64,000 bases of DNA, taken from NCBI RefSeq assembly GCF_900100535.1, contig NZ_FNDG01000005.1:1-64000 (forward strand). The letters run 5' to 3'. The stretch is from Phytopseudomonas flavescens (GTDB lineage Bacteria; Pseudomonadota; Gammaproteobacteria; Pseudomonadales; Pseudomonadaceae). The first letter of the stretch is position 1; the number at the start of each line of letters is the position of its first letter. The notes under the pieces were generated by a model. That model made no database searches. It was not told the DNA's origin and saw only the letters and a program-made list of their open reading frames with translations. The position numbers and the translations under genes were made by a program. This document shows, one piece after another, positions 55,258-64,000 of this stretch.

Positions 55258-56020
55258 ACGGCCCATAGGCCAACGGATAGGCCAGGGCACCGATCACTTC
55301 ATTGAACAGCAAGGTGCTTTGCCAGAACGCCTTGCCCTCCGGCAGCCAGCCGCCCAGCGGGCGGTCGTTGGGCACACCGATGAAGCCCACGGGGGCGGCG
55401 ACCACCCTGAAGCCCGCCTGCTCGAAACTCCAGCGCGAACGGGGCATGTGCCAGGCCTGGGTAACCAGCACCACGCGGCGGATACCCTCGGGCTGCAGCA
55501 TGGCGGCGCTTTCCAGGGCGTTTTCCCAAGTGGTGCGGCTGCGCTCTTCCCGCCAGCGAACGTCGACACCCAGGTCTTCGCCCATTACCTCGGCCATCAG
55601 CGCCGCCTCGCTCGGTGGACGGCCGAAATGCAGGCCGCCGCTGGTCAGCACTGGCAGGCCGGACGCCTTGGCCAGGCGCGCCGCATAACGGGTGCGCTCC
55701 AGCGCCATCGCGCTGGGCTGATCGCCGCCCCAGGCCGGATCCGCCGACTCCCGCCCGCCGCCCAATACGATGATCGCATCCGCGCGCTGCGCCAAACCGG
55801 CCCACTGCGCCTGGCTCAGCGCAGGCTCCGTCTCGATCAGCCGCGCCGTCCCCTCGACGGCCAGCGGCAGGCTCATCAGCCACAGACCGCCCAGACCGAA
55901 GGTGAAACAGCACGCCGCCAGCCGTGGGAAGCGCCGACGCAGGAACCAGGCGAACAACAGCAGAAACAGCAGAATGCCAGGCGGCATGAAGCATTGCTTG
56001 AGCAGGTAGCGAAGCGGCAT
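55256..56020 (-). CDS. YdcF/ElyC-family (DUF218) membrane protein
   Basis: The 254-aa protein has two N-terminal membrane helices (about 10-28 and 35-55) and a DUF218 domain with IIVLGGGRESADPAW, SGGLHFGRPPSEAALMAEV, RTTWENALES and VTQAWHMPRS. Family members ElyC and SanA affect peptidoglycan and envelope integrity at the undecaprenyl carrier stage; exact function unclear. GGAGG lies 6 bases before the start. It is preceded by the second 34-base promoter-like repeat. Confidence 0.9.
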   Translation of the reverse strand: MPLRYLLKQCFMPPGILLFLLLFAWFLRRRFPRLAACCFTFGLGGLWLMSLPLAVEGTARLIETEPALSQAQWAGLAQRADAIIVLGGGRESADPAWGGDQPSAMALERTRYAARLAKASGLPVLTSGGLHFGRPPSEAALMAEVMGEDLGVDVRWREERSRTTWENALESAAMLQPEGIRRVVLVTQAWHMPRSRWSFEQAGFRVVAAPVGFIGVPNDRPLGGWLPEGKAFWQSTLLFNEVIGALAYPLAYGP

Positions 56021-56046
56021 CGGGCACCTCCGGGAAAGGGTCGAAG

Positions 56047-56080
56047 CCTAGGGTCTGATGACGTTTCAGCGCAAGCCGCG
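56047..56080 (-). promoter_or_regulatory. 34-base promoter-like repeat, copy 2 (upstream of ydcF-like gene)
   Basis: This copy matches 39095-39128 at 31 of 34 positions, in the same orientation relative to the gene it precedes. On the minus strand it reads TTGCGC, a 17-base spacer, then CTAGGC. It begins 27 bases before the ydcF-like start codon, a sensible promoter distance. Confidence 0.5.
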
Positions 56081-56119
56081 AGCTCAGGCGCAGCAGCCCT
56101 GGAGGGCTGGCGACAGCGG

Positions 56120-56374
56120 CTACAATGGCAACCCGCCCGATGCGCAGCGTTGCGCGGACATGGCATACCAGACCTTCAGCCAGTCCCGGTCATTGGCCAG
56201 ATAGGCCATGATCAGCGCCAGCTCGGCAGCCGACAGGCCACGCACCTCCATATCCCCGGACGGCGCGTCGGACAGACGCGCCAGGCTGTCGGCCTCGTCG
56301 AGCGCCGATGTCAGCCGCTGCAGCAGCCGTCCACAGGGATCGTCCTCGTTTGCATCGTCTGTTGAATGCTCCAT
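56120..56374 (-). CDS. Small conserved hypothetical protein
   Basis: The 84-aa acidic, soluble protein (MEHSTDDANEDDPCGRLLQ...) has two helical stretches (LLQRLTSALDEADSLARL, AAELALIMAYLANDRDWLKVWY). GAGG lies 7 bases before the ATG, which favours a real gene. It is divergent from leuS. I recognise no domain or function; a gene of this size lies in the same place in other Pseudomonas from memory. Confidence 0.6.
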   Translation of the reverse strand: MEHSTDDANEDDPCGRLLQRLTSALDEADSLARLSDAPSGDMEVRGLSAAELALIMAYLANDRDWLKVWYAMSAQRCASGGLPL

Positions 56375-56412
56375 CGCACACCTCGTGCCGGCACGCCATC
56401 AGGCAAGCTTAG

Positions 56413-59160
<2,748 letters not shown>

Positions 59161-59172
59161 GGCGACAACTGA

Positions 59173-59195
59173 GGTATCGGCGTACTGCCGATACC
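59173..59195 (+). terminator. Hairpin between leuS and lptE
   Basis: GGTATCGGC pairs perfectly with GCCGATACC around a GTACT loop shortly after the leuS stop. More short stems follow (GCAGGCA/TGCCTGC, CCGGC/GCCGG) before lptE. With no T-run, this may be a processing or attenuation site. Confidence 0.35.
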
Positions 59196-59274
59196 GGGTC
59201 AACGTATCGGCAATGCAGGCACCCGTGCCTGCCCATGCCGGCCAGCGGAGCCGGCGGGACAAGGGGATAACGAG

Positions 59275-59880
59275 ATGATCAAGCGCAATCTGTTGGTAAT
59301 CGGCCTGGCGGGCCTGCTCGGTGCATGCGGCTTCCAGCTGCGCGGCACCGGTGACGTGCAGTTCGCCCTGAAGGAGCTGGAAGTCAGCGCCCGGGACAGC
59401 TACGGCGATACCGTACGCGACCTCCGCGAGGTGTTGGAGAACAATGGCGTTCGCGTATTCCCGGGGGCTGCCTACAAGCTGTACCTGGCCAGCGAGCAGG
59501 AAAGGCAGCGTTCCGCCAGCTATACCAGCTCCGCTCGCAGCGCGGAGTACGAGCGCACCCTGACCCTGAACTACGAAATCCGTGGCGCCAAGGATCTGTT
59601 GCTGCTGAGCAATCAGCTGGAAGTGCAGACCTACTACGTGCAGGACTCCAACAACCTGGTCAGCAATGACCAGGAGTCGGCTCGACTGCGCACCGAAATG
59701 CGCCGCGACCTGATCCAGCAACTGGCCCAGCGCCTGCAGCAGATCACGCCGCAACAGCTCGACGCCCTGCAACAGACTGCCGAAGCCAAGGCCAAGGCTG
59801 AAGCCGACGCCCTGGAAGCCGCACGCCAGCGCGAAGCCGCACAGCCGCAGCAGTCACCCATCGAACTGCCGGTGCAGTAA
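59275..59880 (+). CDS. lptE: LPS-assembly lipoprotein LptE
   Basis: LptE plugs the LptD barrel and delivers LPS to the outer leaflet. The 201-aa lipoprotein has a signal peptide with lipobox LGAC (Cys18) followed by [10 protein letters not shown], the family start. The last 40 residues are Ala/Gln/Glu-rich ([17 protein letters not shown]...) and likely a flexible or helical tail. The gene is in the normal leuS-lptE-holA order, with a repeat element before holA. Confidence 0.96.
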   Translation: MIKRNLLVIGLAGLLGACGFQLRGTGDVQFALKELEVSARDSYGDTVRDLREVLENNGVRVFPGAAYKLYLASEQERQRSASYTSSARSAEYERTLTLNYEIRGAKDLLLLSNQLEVQTYYVQDSNNLVSNDQESARLRTEMRRDLIQQLAQRLQQITPQQLDALQQTAEAKAKAEADALEAARQREAAQPQQSPIELPVQ

Positions 59881-60022
59881 GAACCTGCTTACGATCTGCT
59901 GCGCGTCGGCCCTGCAGCGCTGAAAACAGGCTGGATCGCCAGCCCGGTCGGATAGCCGCTTGCGGCCGACGCTCTTTAGAGCGGCCCGGAAGGCGAGCGG
60001 AGCGAGTAGTGCTCATGTACAA
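59881..60022. other. Spacer between lptE and the repeat element
   Basis: Together with the element at 60023-60122 and the next 102 bases, this makes a 344-base gap between lptE and holA. I see no gene in it. There is no clear terminator or promoter. Confidence 0.4.
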
Positions 60023-60122
60023 CAGTCGTAGGGTGGACGGCGCTTCATCCGTCCACCACCACGCGATCACAATGGTGGATGAAAAAAGCGTCAGCTACGC
60101 GCCCCGACCCACCCTACGACTG
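60023..60122. repeat. MITE-like 100-base palindromic element
   Basis: The element is bounded by perfect 14-base terminal inverted repeats, CAGTCGTAGGGTGG (60023-60036) and CCACCCTACGACTG (60109-60122). Internal GGTGGAC/GTCCACC arms add more pairing. The first 67 bases from 60028 match 55151-55217 at 58 positions by hand count. It encodes no protein. It looks like a short, non-autonomous intergenic repeat (REP/MITE type), inserted between lptE and holA. Confidence 0.65.
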
Positions 60123-60224
60123 CTTCAGCCGCTTTGCTGCCACTGCAGGTGAAGGCTCGTCGAAATCGTGAACAGGCTCCAAGACGGATGGGGTCGCTCC
60201 TTCGACCCTCAGGTTTAGAGACTC

Positions 60225-61259
60225 ATGAAACTCGCCCCCGCCCAACTCGGCAAACACCTCCAGGGTTCCCTGGCTCCCGTCTACGTGGTCTGCGGCGACG
60301 AAGCGCTGCTCTGCCAGGAGGCCACCGATGCCATCCGCAACGCCAGCCGTGCTCAAGGCTTCACCGAGCGCGAGGTGTTTCATGCCGAAACCAACTTCGA
60401 TTGGGGCATGCTCTATGAGGCCGGCGCCAGCCTGTCGCTGTTCGCCGACAAGCGCGTCATCGAACTGCGTATTCCCAATGGCAAGCCAGGCGACAAGGGT
60501 GCTGCAGCGATCATCGAATACCTGGGCAGGCCACCGGAAGACACCCTGCTGCTGATCAGTCTGCCCAAACTCGACGGCAGCGCGCAGAAGACCAAGTGGG
60601 CCAAGGCGCTGATCGACGGACCGCATTGCCAGTTCGTGCAGATCTGGCCGGTGGACGCCAACCAGTTGCCGCAATGGATTCGTCAGCGCCTGGCCCAGTC
60701 CGGAATGAATGCCACTGCCGACGCGGTGGACCTGATCGCCGCCCGGGTAGAAGGCAACCTGCTGGCCGCCGCCCAGGAAATCGAGAAACTCAAGCTGCTC
60801 GCCGATGGCCAGCAGATCGATGCTGGCACCGTACAGGCGGCCGTTGCCGACAGTGCCCGTTACGACGTGTTCGGCCTGATCGACGCCATCCTCAATGGCG
60901 AAGCCGCCCATGCCCTGCGCATGCTCGATGGCTTGCGTGGCGAAGGCCAGGAATCGCTGTTCATCGTGGTGATGCTGGCCCGCGAACTGCGCCAGCTGGC
61001 CAACCTGGCCTATCAGTTCAGCCAGGGCGTGCCGCTGGACAAGGCCTTCGCCTCGGCCCGCCCGCCGGTCTGGGACAAGCGTCGGCCGCTGGTGAGCAAG
61101 GCCCTGCAGCGCCATTCGCCGGCACGCTGGAACGCGCTGCTGATGGATGCCCAGCAAATCGACGCCCAGGTCAAGGGCCAGGCGGCGGGCGACCCCTGGA
61201 CGAGCCTGTCGCGCCTGGTGCTGATGATGGCCGGGCAGCGCCTCAGGCTAGGCGCCTGA
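60225..61259 (+). CDS. holA: DNA polymerase III subunit delta
   Basis: HolA opens the beta clamp within the clamp loader. The 344-aa protein starts MKLAPAQLGKHLQGSLAPVY and has VCGDEALLCQEATDAIR, LPKLDGSAQKTKW, and the C-terminal helical collar domain (LFIVVMLARELRQLANLA). It is downstream of leuS-lptE as expected, with a repeat element in between. Confidence 0.95.
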   Translation: MKLAPAQLGKHLQGSLAPVYVVCGDEALLCQEATDAIRNASRAQGFTEREVFHAETNFDWGMLYEAGASLSLFADKRVIELRIPNGKPGDKGAAAIIEYLGRPPEDTLLLISLPKLDGSAQKTKWAKALIDGPHCQFVQIWPVDANQLPQWIRQRLAQSGMNATADAVDLIAARVEGNLLAAAQEIEKLKLLADGQQIDAGTVQAAVADSARYDVFGLIDAILNGEAAHALRMLDGLRGEGQESLFIVVMLARELRQLANLAYQFSQGVPLDKAFASARPPVWDKRRPLVSKALQRHSPARWNALLMDAQQIDAQVKGQAAGDPWTSLSRLVLMMAGQRLRLGA

Positions 61260-61346
61260 AGCCACCAGCAACTGTGGACATCGCCCCCGCAGCGGCGCAT
61301 CATTCGGGCCGCTCGCATCGGCGCGAGCGCTGATCGAGGACCTGCC

Positions 61347-61553
61347 ATGAGCAAGAAAGCACGCCCCAACAAGGCCAAATCCATCATCGCCCAGCCACTG
61401 TTCCGCTCACGCCAGGAACGGCCCGGCAAAGGAAAAGGCAGCTACCGCCGCCAAGCCTCCCAGCAGAACTGGGAGGCTTTTTCGTTTCTGGAGCCGTTGA
61501 AAAGTCTCGCTTGAACGTTCCTCCAACCCGCACCGCTACTCATCCGTGCTAAG
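61347..61553 (+). CDS. arfA: Alternative ribosome-rescue factor A, non-stop type gene
   Basis: ArfA recruits RF2 to ribosomes stalled on mRNAs without a stop codon, a back-up to tmRNA. The 68-codon frame starts MSKKARPNKAKSIIAQPLFR and contains the family core LFRSRQERPGKGKGSYRRQ. After residue 36 the coding sequence itself forms a perfect terminator hairpin (61453-61463 with 61469-61479) followed by TTTT, so most mRNA should end near 61482, before the stop codon at 61551. In E. coli this makes truncated active ArfA only when tmRNA fails. It is 87 bases after holA. Confidence 0.85.
61453..61482 (+). terminator. Intrinsic terminator inside arfA
   Basis: AAGCCTCCCAG pairs perfectly with CTGGGAGGCTT (11 base pairs) around a 5-base CAGAA loop, and the T-run 61479-61482 follows. 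It falls in the reading frame between codon 36 and codon 46 of arfA. Confidence 0.85.
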
Positions 61554-61584
61554 GTGGTCGCCTGCAAAACGTGTTGAGATGACC

Positions 61585-62877
61585 ATGCCCAACCTGTTCA
61601 TTCGCGGCCTGCCTGCCACCGCTGCGGCCAGCTTCCTGCTCTTGCTCACCGCCTGTGCCGATGCCCCCGCCCAGCCCTTGGCCACCTCGAGCGCTACGCC
61701 GGGCAATCCCCCTGCCAATGCCGCCCTCGCCCAACCCGCCCAGGCGCCGTTGAGCTTCGAACAGTGGCGTGACCTGTTGCGCAGCGATGCGATCGCCGCC
61801 GGCATCAGCCCGACCCTGTTCGACCGCGCCTTCGCCGGGGTCGTACCGAATCCCGATGTGGTCAAGGCCGACAGCAGCCAGCCCGAATTCAGCCGCCCGG
61901 TATGGGAATACCTGAACGGTGCCGTTTCCCCCAGCCGCATCGCCCGCGGGCGTATCCTGCTGACGCAGAACCGTGCCCTGCTCAACCAGATCGAACAGCG
62001 CTATGGCGTCGATGCGGAAACCCTGGTCGCCATCTGGGGCATGGAAAGCAACTTCGGCAGCAACATCGGCAGCCACAACGTGGTGCGCTCCCTGGCCACG
62101 CTGGCCTATGAGGGCCGCCGCCAGGCCTTCTGGCGCAGCCAGTTGCTGGCCGTGCTGCAGATCCTTCAGCATGGCGACATAGCCCCGGAAAGCCTGGTCG
62201 GCTCCTGGGCCGGCGCCATGGGCCAGACCCAGTTCATGCCCACCACCTACAACGAGCATGCGGTGGACTTCGATGGCGACGGCAAGCGCGACGTATGGAC
62301 GTCCTCGGCCGATGCACTGGCCTCGGCCGCCCACTACCTGCAAGGCTCCAGCTGGCAACTGCGCCAGCCCTGGGGTTTCGAGGTGCAGTTGCCGCACGGC
62401 TTCGACTACGCCCTGGCCGACCCGGACGTTCGCCGCAGCCTGAGCGAATGGCGTGCCCTGGGCATTCAGCCGGTGAGCCAGCCGCTGAGCACCCCGCGGG
62501 ACGACGCCAGCGCCACCCTGCTGCTGCCCGCCGGGCACCGTGGGCCGGCTTTCCTGCTGCTGGGTAATTTCCGCAGCATCCTGCGCTACAACAACTCCAC
62601 CTCCTACGCCCTGGCCATCGGCCTGCTGTCCGACAGCCTGCGCGGTGGCAGTGGCGTGCAGGGCGCCTGGCCGGAAGGCGACCGGCAACTGGGGCGCAGC
62701 GAACGCGTCGAGCTGCAGGAGCGCCTGAACGCCCGTGGCTTCGACGCCGGCCATGCCGACGGCATCATCGGCGCCAACACCCGCAAGGCGATCCGTGCCT
62801 TCCAGCTGCACCTGGGCTGGCCGGCCGATGGCTATCCGGACAGCAACCTGCTCGACCGCCTGCGCCAGCAGAACTGA
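61585..62877 (+). CDS. Lytic murein transglycosylase, MltB/SltB family lipoprotein
   Basis: The 430-aa protein has a lipoprotein signal peptide (lipobox LTAC, Cys24), a low-complexity linker, an SLT_2/MltB catalytic domain with the glutamate in WGMESNFGSNIG and GAMGQTQFMPTTY, and a C-terminal PG-binding-1 domain (ELQERLNARGFDAGHADG). It cleaves peptidoglycan with 1,6-anhydro-MurNAc formation. The start at 61585 has GAG 6 bases upstream; 61579 or 61546 are alternatives. It corresponds to SltB-type paralogues of Pseudomonas. Confidence 0.92.
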   Translation: MPNLFIRGLPATAAASFLLLLTACADAPAQPLATSSATPGNPPANAALAQPAQAPLSFEQWRDLLRSDAIAAGISPTLFDRAFAGVVPNPDVVKADSSQPEFSRPVWEYLNGAVSPSRIARGRILLTQNRALLNQIEQRYGVDAETLVAIWGMESNFGSNIGSHNVVRSLATLAYEGRRQAFWRSQLLAVLQILQHGDIAPESLVGSWAGAMGQTQFMPTTYNEHAVDFDGDGKRDVWTSSADALASAAHYLQGSSWQLRQPWGFEVQLPHGFDYALADPDVRRSLSEWRALGIQPVSQPLSTPRDDASATLLLPAGHRGPAFLLLGNFRSILRYNNSTSYALAIGLLSDSLRGGSGVQGAWPEGDRQLGRSERVELQERLNARGFDAGHADGIIGANTRKAIRAFQLHLGWPADGYPDSNLLDRLRQQN

Positions 62878-62884
62878 CCCTAAG

Positions 62885-62904
62885 GCGGTGACGACCGTCA
62901 CCGC
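62885..62904 (+). terminator. Hairpin downstream of the transglycosylase gene
   Basis: GCGGTGAC (62885-62892) pairs with GTCACCGC (62897-62904) around GACC, 7 bases after the stop codon. There is no T-run, so terminator strength is uncertain. Confidence 0.4.
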
Positions 62905-63035
62905 GCGCCCTCCAGGGTTTGCGATCATCCCTTTCCTGAGCGACGCTGTAGTCAGGCCAGCCGCGCGATCCGTGGCGGCCTCGCCTGCCCGTACGCCGTG
63001 ATCCGGCGCGGGCCAATGATAAGAGAGAGGTCGCC

Positions 63036-64000
63036 ATGCACGACAGCGAACTGAACGACGAGCAACGCATGATCCGCGACTGCACCCGGCAGTTCGCCCG
63101 CCGCGCCATCGCCCCCCACGCCCAGCAATGGGAAAAGGCCGGCTGGATCGATGATGCGGTGGTCGCGCAGATGGGCGACATGGGCCTGCTGGGGATGATC
63201 GTCCCGGACACCTGGGGTGGCAGTTACCTCGACTATGTGGCCTACGCCCTGGCCGTGGAGGAAGTCTCCGCCGCCGATGCCGCCACCGGCACCCTGATGA
63301 GCGTGCACAACGCGGTGGGCTGCGGCCCTCTGCTCAACCACGGCAGCGAAGCCCAGAAGAACGAATGGCTGCCGCGCCTGGCCAGCGGTGCGGTGATCGG
63401 CTGTTTCTGCCTGAGCGAACCCCAGGCGGGCTCGGAGGCCCACAACCTGCGCACCCGTGCCGAACGGCGTGACGATCACTGGATCCTCGATGGAGCCAAG
63501 CAGTTCGTCACCAACGGCCGCCGCGCCGGCCTGGCCATCGTCTTCGCGGTCACCGATGCCGCGCTTGGCAAACAGGGCATCTCCGCCTTTCTGGTGCCGA
63601 CCGATACCCCTGGTTTTCGCATCGAAAGAAACGAACAGAAGATGGGCATTCGCGCCTCGGACACCTGTGCCATCGTCCTGGAGAGCTGTCGCATCCCGGC
63701 CGGCAATCTACTCGGCGAGCGCGGCAAGGGGCTGGGCATCGCCCTGTCCAATCTGGAGGGCGGGCGCATCGGTATCGCCGCCCAGGCCGTCGGTATCGCC
63801 CGCGCCGCCTTCGAAGCGGCGCTGCTCTACTCCCGTGAGCGGATACAGTTCGATAAACCCATCGGCGAACACCCGAGCATCGCCAACCTGCTCGCCGACA
63901 TGCACACCCAGATCAACGCCGCCCGCCTGTTGACCCTGCACGCAGCACGCCTGCGCAGCGCCGGCCAGGCGTGCCTGTCGCAAGCCTCACAGGCCAAGCT
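63036..64000 (+). CDS. Acyl-CoA dehydrogenase (3' end outside window)
   Basis: The 321 codons present start [20 protein letters not shown] and follow the FAD-dependent acyl-CoA dehydrogenase family in order: the N-terminal helical domain ([18 protein letters not shown]), the FAD/substrate segment [28 protein letters not shown], and [35 protein letters not shown] of the C-terminal domain. It oxidises an acyl-CoA in fatty-acid or branched-chain amino acid breakdown; the substrate cannot be told. AGAGAGAGG precedes the ATG. The gene is cut by the window edge. Confidence 0.92.
   Translation, partial: MHDSELNDEQRMIRDCTRQFARRAIAPHAQQWEKAGWIDDAVVAQMGDMGLLGMIVPDTWGGSYLDYVAYALAVEEVSAADAATGTLMSVHNAVGCGPLLNHGSEAQKNEWLPRLASGAVIGCFCLSEPQAGSEAHNLRTRAERRDDHWILDGAKQFVTNGRRAGLAIVFAVTDAALGKQGISAFLVPTDTPGFRIERNEQKMGIRASDTCAIVLESCRIPAGNLLGERGKGLGIALSNLEGGRIGIAAQAVGIARAAFEAALLYSRERIQFDKPIGEHPSIANLLADMHTQINAARLLTLHAARLRSAGQACLSQASQAK

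Overview
The window is chromosomal DNA from a GC-rich gammaproteobacterium, almost certainly Pseudomonas in the broad sense (mendocina/alcaligenes/stutzeri-like rather than a strict P. aeruginosa). Gene content, gene order and protein sequences of the conserved parts match Pseudomonas from memory; no database search was possible. It holds 54 protein-coding genes (the last cut by the window edge). I saw no tRNA, rRNA, CRISPR array, prophage or transposase.

Region 1 (1-30546) is a housekeeping block: a small HPF/RaiA-type gene, then a long minus-strand series. Read in transcription order this is rpsB-tsf-pyrH-frr-uppS-cdsA-dxr-rseP-bamA-skp-lpxD-fabZ-lpxA-lpxB-rnhB-dnaE-accA-tilS-pyrG-kdsA-eno-ftsB-ispD. 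Many neighbours overlap by 1 or 4 bases. Together they cover translation, isoprenoid and undecaprenyl carrier synthesis, phospholipid, lipid A and KDO synthesis, outer-membrane protein assembly, replication and division. map and glnD run divergently from rpsB.

Region 2 (30547-45146) is the variable part: a dCache chemoreceptor sits between glnD and dapC, followed by a two-gene unit (class I methyltransferase plus a haem-oxygenase-like diiron oxidase), a LadS-like hybrid sensor kinase, and a minus-strand iron-siderophore locus (MFS transporter, FhuF-like reductase, FhuC/FhuB/FhuD-type ABC importer) without a TonB receptor or siderophore synthetase in view.

Region 3 (45147-64000) returns to conserved genes: thiD-thiE-hemL, a Sel1 protein, a DUF1820 gene, miaB-phoH-ybeY-corC-lnt, ydcF-like, a small conserved hypothetical, leuS-lptE-holA-arfA, an MltB-type lytic transglycosylase, and the start of an acyl-CoA dehydrogenase gene. 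Here the spacers carry palindromic intergenic repeats, including one complete 100-base element with 14-base terminal inverted repeats.

The most notable points are an arfA gene with an intrinsic terminator inside its reading frame (the non-stop mRNA design), the uncharacterised diiron oxidase/methyltransferase pair, the receptor-less siderophore import locus with a Fur-like half-site, a 34-base promoter-like repeat upstream of two unrelated membrane-associated genes, and the intergenic repeat family.
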